This document shows positions 8,702 to 25,308 of a stretch of DNA of 64,000 nucleotides, piece by piece (the stretch's first letter is position 1; every line of letters starts with the position of its first letter). Source of the stretch: Luteimonas huabeiensis HB2 (GTDB lineage Bacteria > Pseudomonadota > Gammaproteobacteria > Xanthomonadales > Xanthomonadaceae); contig NZ_JAAN01000024.1 of assembly GCF_000559025.1 (NCBI RefSeq), forward strand, positions 1 through 64,000, given 5' to 3'. The notes under the pieces are model-generated. The model was given only the letters and a program-made list of their open reading frames with translations. It made no database searches and was not told where the DNA came from. A program made the translations under genes and the position numbers.

Positions 8702-9985
8702 TCAGCCCGCGAACAGGCCCTGGCCGAGGTACCCGTCGGCCTCGGGCACGCCGGGCAGCGCGAACCAGTAGCCGCCGCCGACCGGCTTGACGTATTCCTC
8801 CAGCGGCTCGCCGTTGAGCCGCGTCTGCGCGGCGACGAAGCCCTGCGCCAGGTCCGACTGGTAGCACACGAACAGCAGGCCCATGTCGAGCTGGCCGGAA
8901 CGGGTGGCGCCATTGGCGTAGTTGAAGGCACGGCGCAGGATCCGCCGGGTACCCGGCGTGCGCGGGTTGGCCAGCCGGATGTGCGCGTCGAGCGGCGTGA
9001 TCGCGCCGTCGGGATCGGCGGCGTAGTCGGGCGCGTCGTGTTCGCGCCGCATGCCCAGCGGCGCGCCGCTGTCCTTGTGCCGGCCGATGATGCGTTCCTG
9101 CTCGCGCAGCGGGGTGCGGTCCCAGAATTCGACGAAGTTGCGGATGATCCGCACCACCTGGTAGCTGCCGCCGGTCGCCCAGGCCGGTTCGCCCTGCCCC
9201 GGCTGCACCCACACCAGGCGCGCCATCAGGCCGGCGTCGGCGGCGTCCGGGTTGGCGGTGCCGTCCTTGAAGCCCATCAGGTTGATGATCGAGTCGCGGC
9301 CGAGCTTCTGCACGGTGTGCGGCGGCAGGAAGCCGCCCTGCGTCCAGCGCAGCCCGACGAAGCCCGACAGGTGTCTGACGATGTCGCGCAGCGCGTGCAG
9401 GTTGGTCTCGGCGGTGTTGCTGCAGATCTGCAGCAGCAGATCGCCGTCGCAGCGCGCGGCGTCGAGCGCATCGTTGGGGAACGCCGGCATCTCCACCAGG
9501 TGCCGCGGCTTCAGCGCGGCCAGGCCGAAGCGGTCGTCGAACAGCGAGGCGCCGACGCCGACGGTGACGGTGAGGTTGTCCGGGAACACCTGCGGGCCGA
9601 GCAGGCCGGAATCGGCCGGCGGCAGGCGCGGGTCGAGCGCGGGCACCGGGCCGCCCTGGGTCAGGAAGGCGATGCGTCCGGTCAGGCGCCGCAGCAGCTC
9701 GCGCAGGCGCTCGCGGTCGCGGCCGAGCACGTCGAATGCGGCGACGAGCGCGGCGGCCTGGGTGGGGGTGACGATCCCGGCCTGGTGCGGCCCGTGGAAC
9801 GGCTGCCGCTGCCGGGTGCCGTCGTCGGCGGCGGTGCGGGTCGCGGAATCGCCGTCGCCGCGCGCGCAACCGCCCAGGCCGGCGAGCGTGGCGGCCGCCC
9901 CCAGCGCGACCCCGCCGCGCAACAATTGCCGGCGGGAGATCGGGCAGCCGCCGCGGCCGCCCTCGCCGTCTTCGTCGCCGGCCAT
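8702..9985 (-). CDS. efeB: Tat-exported Dyp-type peroxidase / deferrochelatase EfeB
   Basis: A 427-residue dye-decolorizing peroxidase. A twin-arginine signal (SRRQLLRGG at 18-26, then a hydrophobic stretch to about residue 40) predicts Tat export of the folded haem enzyme. The Dyp signature GFKDGTANP (distal Asp241) is present. EfeB oxidises substrates or extracts iron from haem in the periplasm as part of ferrous/haem-iron uptake. It lies 10 bp downstream of efeO and shares its Fur-boxed promoter. The usual permease EfeU is not adjacent. Confidence 0.93.
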   Translation of the reverse strand: MAGDEDGEGGRGGCPISRRQLLRGGVALGAAATLAGLGGCARGDGDSATRTAADDGTRQRQPFHGPHQAGIVTPTQAAALVAAFDVLGRDRERLRELLRRLTGRIAFLTQGGPVPALDPRLPPADSGLLGPQVFPDNLTVTVGVGASLFDDRFGLAALKPRHLVEMPAFPNDALDAARCDGDLLLQICSNTAETNLHALRDIVRHLSGFVGLRWTQGGFLPPHTVQKLGRDSIINLMGFKDGTANPDAADAGLMARLVWVQPGQGEPAWATGGSYQVVRIIRNFVEFWDRTPLREQERIIGRHKDSGAPLGMRREHDAPDYAADPDGAITPLDAHIRLANPRTPGTRRILRRAFNYANGATRSGQLDMGLLFVCYQSDLAQGFVAAQTRLNGEPLEEYVKPVGGGYWFALPGVPEADGYLGQGLFAG

Positions 9986-9995
9986 GCGCGCGCTC

Positions 9996-10871
9996 CTAGC
10001 CCAGGCGCAGCGCGCCGCGCAGGCGCGACAGCGACTCGGCCAGCGCCGCGCTCGCGCCCTTCAGCTCGTTGCGATCGGCGGCGCCGACCCGGTCGTAGCG
10101 GGCCCAGCCCTCGCCTTCGCGATAGCGGCCCAGCAGCGCGTCGAAATGCGCGAAGTCCGCATCGACCTGCGCCAGCAGCGCCGGATCGGCGGCGGCCAGC
10201 GACTCGCGGAACAGATCCACGATCCGCCGCGCGCCCTCGAGGTTGGCGTGGATGTCCCACAGGTCGGTGCCGGCGTAGCGGTTCTCCTCGCCGCCGACCT
10301 TGGTGGCCGCCACTTCCTCGATCAGCTCCGCGGCCCCGGCCACCACCGTCTCGGCGTCGAAGCGCAGCGCGGCGACCTCCTCGCGCAGCTGGCGGGTGTC
10401 GGCGACCAGCCGCGCGGCCACCGGCCCGAGGCCGTCGACGTCGCGCTGGACGAAGATCGCGTATTCCAGCCGGTGCCAGCCGCCGAATTCGGGCGAGGCC
10501 TCGGCCTGCTTGAAGTCGTCGGCGCGGGCGTCGATGCCGCGGTCCAGCGCCGGGTACAGGCCGGCGACCGGCTCGATCCGCTCCCAGGCCTGGCGCGAAG
10601 GCGCGTATAGGCGCGCGGCGGCGTCCAGCTCGCCGCTGTTGACCGCCTCCACGAAGGCGACGGTGTCGCGCTCCAGTTGCTCGATCTGGGCCAGGACCCA
10701 GGCCCGGTAGGCGTCGAGCTGGGCGCGGTAGGCGGGCGGCGCTGCGGCGTCGGCGGGCTTTGCCGCATCCGCGGCCTGCGCCGCGGGCGCCTCCGGCTGG
10801 CGGGCGCAGGCGCTGAGCAGCAACAGCGAGGCGACGGCGCCCAGGGTGGGCAGTCGGCGGCGAACGGACAT
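9996..10871 (-). CDS. efeO: EfeO/EfeM-type iron-uptake lipoprotein (imelysin-like, M75)
   Basis: A 291-residue protein with a lipoprotein signal ending LLLSAC (Cys22). The helical imelysin/M75-like domain carries the characteristic HxxE metal motif, His133-Arg-Leu-Glu136 in GWHRLEY. The N-terminal cupredoxin domain of classical EfeO is absent, so the length fits the shorter EfeM type. It is a periplasmic iron-binding component working with EfeB. It is the first gene of the efeO-efeB pair, with a Fur-box-like sequence about 40 bp upstream. Either the permease is encoded elsewhere or this pair works with another transporter. Confidence 0.88.
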   Translation of the reverse strand: MSVRRRLPTLGAVASLLLLSACARQPEAPAAQAADAAKPADAAAPPAYRAQLDAYRAWVLAQIEQLERDTVAFVEAVNSGELDAAARLYAPSRQAWERIEPVAGLYPALDRGIDARADDFKQAEASPEFGGWHRLEYAIFVQRDVDGLGPVAARLVADTRQLREEVAALRFDAETVVAGAAELIEEVAATKVGGEENRYAGTDLWDIHANLEGARRIVDLFRESLAAADPALLAQVDADFAHFDALLGRYREGEGWARYDRVGAADRNELKGASAALAESLSRLRGALRLG

Positions 10872-10909
10872 GGGAACTCCAGGATCGGTGGCGGTTGCCC
10901 GGCGGCAAC

Positions 10910-10928
10910 GGGAATGGTTCTCATTGTA
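10910..10928 (-). promoter_or_regulatory. Putative Fur box upstream of efeO-efeB
   Basis: On the efeO strand the sequence reads TACAATGAGAACCATTCCC, matching the 19-bp Fur consensus GATAATGATAATCATTATC at about 12 positions, including most of the AATGA half-site. It sits about 40 bp before the efeO ATG. Iron-dependent repression fits the known biology of efe genes. It shares ATGAGAACC with the palindrome upstream of fpr at 33811. Confidence 0.65.
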
Positions 10929-11027
10929 GGCCCGCCGCGGGCATGGCGGTGGGCCGCGGGGCGCGGAGGGGCGCGGAGGGGCGAGGCGCTATCATGGCGG
11001 GCCTTCCTGCCGGAGCGTCCCGCGCGC

Positions 11028-11828
11028 ATGACCGCCTCCCTGCAGATCCTCCGCGACGGCGCCGCGCTGCGCCTGCGCCTGGCCCGCCCGCAGTTGCACA
11101 ACGCCTTCGACGCCGCGCTGATCGCGGAACTGACCGCGGCGCTGGAAGGCGCCGCCGCCGATCCCGCGATCCGCGCGGTGGTGATCGAAGGCGCCGGGGC
11201 CTCGTTCTCGGCCGGCGCCGATCTCAACTGGATGCGCGCGATGGCCGGCGCGAGCGAGGCCGAGAACCGCGACGACGCGCTCGCCCTCGCCCGCCTGATG
11301 CGCACCCTGGACGAACTGCCGAAGCCCACCCTCGCCCGCGTGCACGGCGCGGCGTTCGGCGGCGGCGTCGGGCTGGTCGCCTGCTGCGACATCGCCATCG
11401 GCGTGCCGGAGGCGAAGTTCGGGCTCACCGAGAGCCGGCTCGGGCTGCTGCCGGCGGTGATCTCGCCCTACGTCATCGCCGCGATCGGGCCGCGCCAGGC
11501 GCGCCGCTGGTTCGCCACGGCCGAGGTGTTCGACGCCGGCCGCGCGCTGGCCATGGGCCTGCTGCACGAGGTCGTGCCCGCCGAGGCGCTGGATGCCGCG
11601 GTCGAGCGCCAGATCGCGTTGCTGCTCAAGGCCGGTCCGTTCGCGGCCGCCGACGCCAAGCGCCTGGTGCGCGACGTGCTGGCGCAACCCGACCGCGACC
11701 GCCGCGACCACGACAACGCCGCGCTCATCGCCGCGCTGCGCGTCTCCGCCGAAGGCCAGGAGGGACTGTCGGCCTTCCTCGACAAGCGCGCGCCCGCCTG
11801 GGCGGCCGGCCCCGAAGGGAAAGGTTGA
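11028..11828 (+). CDS. liuC: Methylglutaconyl-CoA hydratase (enoyl-CoA hydratase family)
   Basis: A 266-residue crotonase-family protein. The oxyanion-hole segments are ASFSAGADLNWM and GAAFGGGVGLVACCD. In leucine degradation it hydrates 3-methylglutaconyl-CoA to HMG-CoA. The specific assignment comes from position: it ends 4 bp before liuD, and HMG-CoA lyase follows. A generic enoyl-CoA hydratase would look similar. The ATG at 11028 gives the family length; the frame is open further upstream. Confidence 0.9.
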   Translation: MTASLQILRDGAALRLRLARPQLHNAFDAALIAELTAALEGAAADPAIRAVVIEGAGASFSAGADLNWMRAMAGASEAENRDDALALARLMRTLDELPKPTLARVHGAAFGGGVGLVACCDIAIGVPEAKFGLTESRLGLLPAVISPYVIAAIGPRQARRWFATAEVFDAGRALAMGLLHEVVPAEALDAAVERQIALLLKAGPFAAADAKRLVRDVLAQPDRDRRDHDNAALIAALRVSAEGQEGLSAFLDKRAPAWAAGPEGKG

Positions 11829-11832
11829 CCGA

Positions 11833-13832
<2,000 letters not shown>

Positions 13833-13836
<4 letters not shown>

Positions 13837-14726
13837 CGGATGCGGTGCGCATCGTCGAGGTCTCGCCCCGCGACGGGCTTCAGAACGAATCCGCGATCGT
13901 GCCCACCGCGGTGAAGATCGAGCTGATCGACCGGCTCTCGCGCACCGGCCTGCGCACGATCGAGGCGACCAGCTTCGTCAGCCCGAAATGGATACCGCAG
14001 CTGGCCGACGCCGCCGAGGTGTTCGCCGGCATCGAGCGCCGCCCCGGCATCGCCTACCCCGTGCTGGTGCCCAACGAGACCGGCTACGAGCGCGCCCGCG
14101 CGGTGGGCGTGGAGGAGATCGCGGTGTTCACCGCCGCCTCCGAGGCCTTCAACCGCCGCAACATCAACGCGAGTATCGACGAATCGCTGCAGCGCTTCGC
14201 GCCGGTGATGGCGCGCGCGCGCGCCGACGGGGTGCGCGTGCGCGGCTACGTCTCCACCGTGCTCGGCTGCCCCTACCAGGGCGAGGTGCCGCTGGCCGAC
14301 GTGGTGCGGGTGGCGCGCGCGCTGCACGCGATGGGCTGCTACGAGGTGTCGCTGGGCGACACCATCGGCGTCGGCACGCCGGCGAAAGCCGCGGCGATGC
14401 TGCGCGCGGTCGCCGCCGAAGTGCCGGTGCAGGCGCTAGCGCTGCACTTCCACGACACCTACGGGCAGGCGCTGGCCAACGTGCTGGCCTGCCTGGACCT
14501 GGGCGCGCGGGTGATCGACGCGGCCGTGGCCGGCACCGGCGGCTGCCCGTACGCGCGCGGCGCCAGCGGCAACCTCGCCACCGAGGACGCGGTGTACATG
14601 CTGCACGGGCTGGGACTCGAGACCGGCGTGGACCTGGCGGCGCTGTCGGAGACCGGCCGCTGGCTGGCCGCGCGCCTGGGACGCGAAACCGGCAGCCGCG
14701 TCGGCCGCGCCACCGCGCCAGGCTAG
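13833..14726 (+). CDS. liuE: Hydroxymethylglutaryl-CoA lyase
   Basis: A 297-residue TIM-barrel HMG-CoA lyase. The N-terminal motif SPRDGLQNE is at 11-19, followed by a SLGDTIGVGTP segment and a C-terminal CPYARGASGN motif containing the catalytic cysteine loop. It cleaves HMG-CoA to acetyl-CoA and acetoacetate, the last step of leucine degradation. It starts at a GTG overlapping the liuD stop by four bases (GTGA), so it is translationally coupled. The stop is followed within about 60 bp by a palindromic repeat cluster. Confidence 0.94.
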
Positions 14727-14789
14727 GCCGGATCCACATTCGGCGCGGGAAAGGCCCTCTTTCGCCGCGCGCGGGGAGCATCCCGCTTT

Positions 14790-14955
14790 TCCCTTCCCCG
14801 GCAAGCGGAGGCCATCCTGTTCTTCCTTCCCCCGCAAGCGGGGACCATCCTGTTTTTTCCTTCCCAAGGGACGAGATGCGCCCGCTCGCGGGAGAAGGGA
14901 CGACATGGACCCGCTTGCGGGTGAAGGGACGGCATGGCCCCCGCTTGCCGGAGAA
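14790..14955. repeat. Cluster of palindromic repeats in two opposite orientations
   Basis: The 304-bp gap between liuE and gyrA has no gene. Copies related to the 1-144 repeat occur first in one orientation (CCGGCAAGCGG near 14798 and CCCCCGCAAGCGGGG near 14830, 33 bp apart, each followed by a CCATCCTGTT linker). They then occur in the opposite orientation (CCCGCTCGCGGG at 14881, CCCGCTTGCGGG at 14910, CCCCCGCTTGCCGG at 14939, about 29-30 bp apart, with GAAGGGACG.CATGG linkers). The cluster separates two convergent transcription units, so bidirectional termination or mRNA stabilisation is possible. The short unequal linkers rule out CRISPR. Confidence 0.75.
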
Positions 14956-15030
14956 CGAACAGCTCGCGTGACGGTAGGCGTGAACGGGCCCTGGGACGGC
15001 CGCCGGACGGCCCGGGCCGTGCGCCGGCGG

Positions 15031-17736
<2,706 letters not shown>

Positions 17737-17846
17737 CGAGAGGGCTTGCATCCTGGCTGCGCGGCGCGGCGCGGGACGGACGGCCGCGCCGGAAGCCGGG
17801 CGGCCCGCGCGCCGGCCGCCGGCAACGCGTGGGAAAAAGACATCGA

Positions 17847-17876
17847 ATCATACCACGCCGGCCCCGTTCATCCCAA
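17847..17876 (-). promoter_or_regulatory. Putative gyrA promoter
   Basis: On the minus strand, TTGGGA (17871-17876), 18 bp, then TATGAT (17847-17852) preceded by TGG (extended -10). It is about 110 bp upstream of gyrA. The rest of the 383-bp gap (17737-18119) between gyrA and the divergent ankyrin gene shows no gene; the ankyrin promoter was not identified with confidence. Confidence 0.55.
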
Positions 17877-18119
17877 ACCGATCCAGCGTAAAAACAAGCA
17901 CTTAGCCGGACATCGCGCCCACGCACCGCCACCGGCGCGGGCGCCGGTGGCCCGCGCCGCGCCAAGCGCGACCGCTCGTCGGGAACCGGCGCGCATCGCG
18001 GAGCGTGCAACTCCGGTCACATTCCCGCAGTCCACTCGACCCGTTCAGCCTGCTAGGCTGCGCCCCATGCCATCCGGACCGGGCCGCCCCCGCGCGGCCC
18101 GCCCGTCAGGAGACGCGAA

Positions 18120-18866
18120 TTGAACAGGACCACCCGACATCTGGGGGCCGTGGCGCTCGGCATGGCCGTCGTCGCCTCGGCCGGCATCCCCACCGGCGCA
18201 AAGGAGCCCGCACGCGTGACCACCACGGACATCAGCCAGGTTTTCCCTCCCGAGGTGGCCGAACTGGCCGAGGCGATCCGGCGCGGCGACGAGGCGCGCG
18301 TGCGCGAGCTGGCGCCGCGCTCCGACCTGTCCGCGCGCGGCGACCAGAACGTCACCCTGCTGGAATGGGCGATCTGGCACCAGCAGCCCGGCGCGTTCCG
18401 CGCCCTGCTCGACGCCGGCGCCGACCCCGCGCAGATCGGCATGGACAACGAGACCGTCGCCCACATGGCCGCGGCGATCGAGGACCCGCAGTACCTGGCG
18501 ATCCTGGTCGAGCGCGGCGCGCCGGTGGACGAGCCCGCCGTCGACACCGGCCGCACGCCGATCTTCAAGGCGGTGCAGAACGACCGCCGCGCGCAGATCG
18601 ACCTGCTGGTCGACGCCGGCGCCGACCTGCGGCGCACCGACCGCACCGGCAACTCGCTGCTGCACGTGGCCGGCAACCACGCCGGCACGATCCTGCGGCT
18701 GCTGGAGGCGGGCGTGGATCCCCGGCACGAGAACGCGCAGGGAGCCACGTTCCAGGCGTACTTCTACATGACGCCGGAGCGGATCATGAACCCGCAGGGC
18801 AAGGCGGGGCGGCGCGAGGTCACCGAATGGCTCGCCCGCAACGGGATACCGCTCGAAGCGAAATGA
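18120..18866 (+). CDS. Exported ankyrin-repeat protein; candidate immunity protein
   Basis: A 248-residue protein starting at TTG with an AGGAG ribosome-binding site seven bases upstream. A signal-like N-terminus (RHLGAVALGMAVVASAG) precedes about four ankyrin repeats (roughly 40-230), with typical pieces such as ALLDAGADP, TPIFKAVQND, LLVDAGADL and LLHVAGNHAGTILRLLEAG. Ankyrin repeats bind proteins. The gene lies 61 bp upstream of a lipase-fold gene in the same direction. Periplasmic ankyrin proteins next to secreted lipases are known as immunity or partner proteins in interbacterial competition, which makes that a reasonable hypothesis here. The pair sits between gyrA and mtnA, consistent with an inserted accessory module. 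Confidence 0.85.
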   Translation: MNRTTRHLGAVALGMAVVASAGIPTGAKEPARVTTTDISQVFPPEVAELAEAIRRGDEARVRELAPRSDLSARGDQNVTLLEWAIWHQQPGAFRALLDAGADPAQIGMDNETVAHMAAAIEDPQYLAILVERGAPVDEPAVDTGRTPIFKAVQNDRRAQIDLLVDAGADLRRTDRTGNSLLHVAGNHAGTILRLLEAGVDPRHENAQGATFQAYFYMTPERIMNPQGKAGRREVTEWLARNGIPLEAK

Positions 18867-18927
18867 CCACCGCCCCGGCGGCGACCGCCGGGCCGAACAG
18901 CGTTGACGATCCAAGGGAGTCGAGACG

Positions 18928-19938
18928 ATGGCAGGGAACCAGGCACAGGCGATCCAGGACGGCGGCTCGTTCTCGGAGCGGATGCGGGGCACCGAGCCGC
19001 GGGCCGAGGACGTGCAATTCCCCGGGTTGGTGCAGGACCTCTACGACGTCGCCGACGCCCGCCGCGCCGGGCAGCCGTTCCCACCGCCCGACGACGTGCC
19101 GGCCGGCTGGTCGCGGATCCCCGACGACGAACTGCGCGCCACCGGCATCGACCCGGCGCTGCTGCGCAGCGACCGCAACGGCTTCGACGCCGGCTTCTAC
19201 CGCGGCGAACACGGCCAGGTGGTGCTGGTCATGGCCGGCACCAACGAGGGCCAGGACTGGAAGCACAACTTCCGCCAGGGCCTGGGCCTGACCAGCGACC
19301 AGTACGAACAGGCCTTCGAAGTCGCGCGCAAGGCCCGCGCCGCCTACGGCGACGACCTGGTGCTGACCGGCCATTCGCTCGGCGGCGGCCTGGCCGCGGC
19401 CTCGGCGATGATCACCGACACCCCCGCGGTCACCTACAACGCGTCCGGCGTGCACGACCGCACGCTGGAGCGCGAGGGCGTCGACCCGGCCGCGGCCAAG
19501 GAGTACGCCGGCGAAGGCCTCGTCCGCACCTACAAGGTCAGGAACGAGGTGCTGACCCACCTGCAGGAAGACGCGTTCCTGATCAACCGGCTGATGCCGG
19601 ACGCGCCGGGGCATGCGATCCAGCTGCCCGATCCCGACCCGCTGTCCTTCGGCCAGCGGCTGATCCCCGGCAAGATGCTGATGCACCGCGTGGACCTGCA
19701 CTACATCGAGGCGGTGATCGACGCCCAGCGCGCCGCCGGCCTGCACGAGCGCTTCGGCGACCCGGCGCGCGAATCCGCCGTGCAGGGCGCCGCCGCGCAG
19801 CCGCCGGCCCTGCCGGGCCTGGAGATCTCGCCGGAGCGGCAGGCGCAGTGGGACGCCCGGGTGCAGGCGCATCGCCAGGCGCTCGATCAGCCGTCGCCGC
19901 AGCAGGCGCAGGAACAGGACACCGCCTTCGCCCGCTAG
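18928..19938 (+). CDS. Class 3 lipase-like alpha/beta hydrolase; candidate secreted effector
   Basis: A 336-residue protein. The nucleophile elbow GHSLGGG is at 148-154 (Ser150) and VMAGTNEGQDW at 101-111 resembles the oxyanion region of class 3 lipases. Candidate His residues follow in the HRVDLHYIEAV region. No Sec, Tat or lipoprotein signal is present, which is odd for a lipase but normal for type IV or VI secretion effectors. The last 60 or so residues are Pro/Gln-rich (SPQQAQEQ near the end). Xanthomonad type IV antibacterial effectors also end with Gln-rich tails, but I cannot identify a complete XVIPCD domain. A strong AAGGGAG ribosome-binding site precedes the ATG. It is probably cotranscribed with the ankyrin gene. 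A housekeeping intracellular lipase is the alternative. Confidence 0.85.
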   Translation: MAGNQAQAIQDGGSFSERMRGTEPRAEDVQFPGLVQDLYDVADARRAGQPFPPPDDVPAGWSRIPDDELRATGIDPALLRSDRNGFDAGFYRGEHGQVVLVMAGTNEGQDWKHNFRQGLGLTSDQYEQAFEVARKARAAYGDDLVLTGHSLGGGLAAASAMITDTPAVTYNASGVHDRTLEREGVDPAAAKEYAGEGLVRTYKVRNEVLTHLQEDAFLINRLMPDAPGHAIQLPDPDPLSFGQRLIPGKMLMHRVDLHYIEAVIDAQRAAGLHERFGDPARESAVQGAAAQPPALPGLEISPERQAQWDARVQAHRQALDQPSPQQAQEQDTAFAR

Positions 19939-19988
19939 GCCGCAGGCTGCCCGGCCGGCCGGATCGCCCGTTCCGTCCGCGCGGGTGC

Positions 19989-20030
19989 GATGCGCCGCCG
20001 GCCCGCGTGGCCGCGCCGGCGCGGCGCATC
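19989..20030. terminator. GC-rich hairpin between convergent genes
   Basis: GATGCGCCGC (19989-19998) pairs perfectly with GCGGCGCATC (20021-20030) between the lipase gene and the convergent mtnA; the stem can extend inward with a 2-nt bulge. No T-run is present on either side, so termination is only suggested. Confidence 0.45.
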
Positions 20031-20048
20031 GAGGGGCCGCGCCCTCCC

Positions 20049-21122
<1,074 letters not shown>

Positions 21123-21154
21123 GCGCCCATTCTATGCCGGGCGCGGCGGCGCGC

Positions 21155-21661
21155 TCAGCGCGCCAGGAACTCCGCCGCGCAACCGCCGTTGACCCAGATG
21201 CCGCCGCGGTCCCAGCCCCAGTTCTGGCGCTGCACGCAGCGGGTCTCGGACAGCTGGCGGGTCAGGATCACGCTGTCGGCCACCACCACGTTGCAGCGGG
21301 TGGTCCGGGTACCGCGCGATTCGCAGCGCACCTTCTGCGGCGGCGCGCGCCCAGCCAGGTCCACCGGGCCCTCGATGAAGTCCGCGCTGCAGCCGCGCGC
21401 GACCCACACCGCGCGGTCGTCGTAGCTCCAGGTACTGCCCTGCACGCAGGGGTGCGAGGAGTTCTGCTGCAGCAGGCGCACGCCGCGGCGGGTATCGGCG
21501 GGGCAATAGTTGCGGCGGTTGTCGCGCGATTCGCAGCGGAACACGCGCGGCTCGCCCGGCGCGTCGGCGGCGGGCTGGCGTTCGCCCAAGCCCAGGCGCG
21601 CGGTCAGCCCGCAGCCTCCGCAGGCCAGGGCGACCAACGCGATGACGGCCCGTCGCAACAT
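21155..21661 (-). CDS. DUF3011-domain secreted protein (probable lipoprotein)
   Basis: A 168-residue protein with two DUF3011-type repeats. Each has the pattern of a Cys-containing strand (VFRCESRDNRRNYCPAD and VRCESRGTRTTRCNVV), a CVQ segment with a Trp-Asp pair, and a WV..GC.A.F ending (WVARGCSADF, WVNGGCAAEFL). The signal sequence contains Cys14 and Cys17; Cys14 after ALA is a weak lipobox, so lipidation is uncertain. The repeats probably form disulfide-linked beta units in the periplasm. Molecular function is unknown. The ribosome-binding site GAGGGGAAGG supports this start. Confidence 0.85.
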   Translation of the reverse strand: MLRRAVIALVALACGGCGLTARLGLGERQPAADAPGEPRVFRCESRDNRRNYCPADTRRGVRLLQQNSSHPCVQGSTWSYDDRAVWVARGCSADFIEGPVDLAGRAPPQKVRCESRGTRTTRCNVVVADSVILTRQLSETRCVQRQNWGWDRGGIWVNGGCAAEFLAR

Positions 21662-21753
21662 GCCTTCCCCTCGTGACTGCGAACCCGGCCCAAATCTACA
21701 CGCTGACGGTGACGCCTGCAGTCGACGGGGGGTCGGCGCCGCGCCGCCGCCGT

Positions 21754-22740
21754 TCAGGCGCGGGCGAAATCGAAGGCGACGACGTCGGCGATGCGCGGGG
21801 TATCGAGCATCGCCATCAGCAGCCGGTCCACGCCCAGGGCGACCCCGGCGCAATCCGGCAGGCCATGCGCGAGCGCATCGAGCAGGCGCTCGTCGACCGG
21901 CGGCATGGGCGCGCCGCGGCGCGCGCGCTCGGCCAGCTCGCGCCCGAAGCGCGCGCGCTGCTCGCCGGCGTCGGCCAGCTCGTGATAGCCGTTGGCCAGC
22001 TCCAGCGGGCCCAGGAACAGCTCGAAGCGCTCGGCCACCGGCACTGGATCGTGGGCGTCGCCGTCGTCGTCGCGCACGCGGGCCAGCATGCACTGCGAGG
22101 CCGGGTAATCGTGCAGCACCAGCAACTGGTCCGGCGGGAATCCGGGCTGGATGCGGTGGGTCATCAGCAGGTCCAGCCAGTCGTCGCGCGACAGCCCCTC
22201 CCCGTCCACCGCCACCTCGCCCAGCGCCTCGCGCAGCGCCGGCAGGTCGGCACGCATCGGGTCCAGGCCCAGCGTCTCTCGATACAGTTCCCGGTAGCGC
22301 ACGCTGCGCAGCCGCGCCCGGCGCCCGACCAGGCCCAGCGCCGCCTGCACCAGTTGCGCGCACTCCTCGGCCAGGCGGCGGTGATCCCAGCCCACCCGGT
22401 ACCACTCCAGCATGGTGAACTCCGGGTTGTGGCGCCCGCCCGCCTCGCCGTCGCGGAACACGCGGCCGAGTTCGTAGCAATCGCCCACGCCGGCGGCCAG
22501 CAGGCGCTTGAGCGGATACTCCGGCGAGGTGCGCAGCCAGCGGCGGGCGGCGCCGGCATCGCGGTGGCCGCTGAACTCGAGCGAGAACGAGGCGATGTTG
22601 GGCTCGGTGTTGCCGGCCTGCGACAGCACCGGGGTTTCCACCTCCAGCACGCCGCGCTCGGCGAAGAAGGCGCGGATCTCGGCATTGAGCCGCGCGCGCA
22701 GGCGCAGCGCCGCGGGCGCGGCCGAGGGGCGCCAGCTCAT
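21754..22740 (-). CDS. epmA: Elongation factor P--(R)-beta-lysine ligase
   Basis: A 328-residue class II aminoacyl-tRNA synthetase-like protein lacking the anticodon-binding domain of lysyl-tRNA synthetase. The motif 2 region FRDGEAGGRHNPEFTMLEWY and motif 3 region GVALGVDRLLMAML are present. EpmA (GenX/PoxA) attaches beta-lysine to the conserved lysine of EF-P. efp and epmB are not in the window. The short length and absence of an OB domain separate it from LysS. It lies 28 bp downstream of ligA and is probably cotranscribed with it. Confidence 0.93.
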   Translation of the reverse strand: MSWRPSAAPAALRLRARLNAEIRAFFAERGVLEVETPVLSQAGNTEPNIASFSLEFSGHRDAGAARRWLRTSPEYPLKRLLAAGVGDCYELGRVFRDGEAGGRHNPEFTMLEWYRVGWDHRRLAEECAQLVQAALGLVGRRARLRSVRYRELYRETLGLDPMRADLPALREALGEVAVDGEGLSRDDWLDLLMTHRIQPGFPPDQLLVLHDYPASQCMLARVRDDDGDAHDPVPVAERFELFLGPLELANGYHELADAGEQRARFGRELAERARRGAPMPPVDERLLDALAHGLPDCAGVALGVDRLLMAMLDTPRIADVVAFDFARA

Positions 22741-22768
22741 GCGCGCGCGGCCCGCGCAAGCGCGCGCC

Positions 22769-25267
<2,499 letters not shown>

Positions 25268-25308
25268 TTACCCGCTATGCTTGCGCCGCCCGTGAGCCGG
25301 AGACGACC

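Noticed and set aside
10322-11428. A 368-codon leftward open frame that would extend across the Fur box and liuC
   Set aside because: It overlaps efeO and liuC in a different frame and lacks motifs; the Fur-box spacing supports the efeO start at 10871.
14790-14955. CRISPR array
   Set aside because: The repeated units are short palindromes with linkers of 13-20 bp that are themselves similar, they change orientation, and no cas gene is present.
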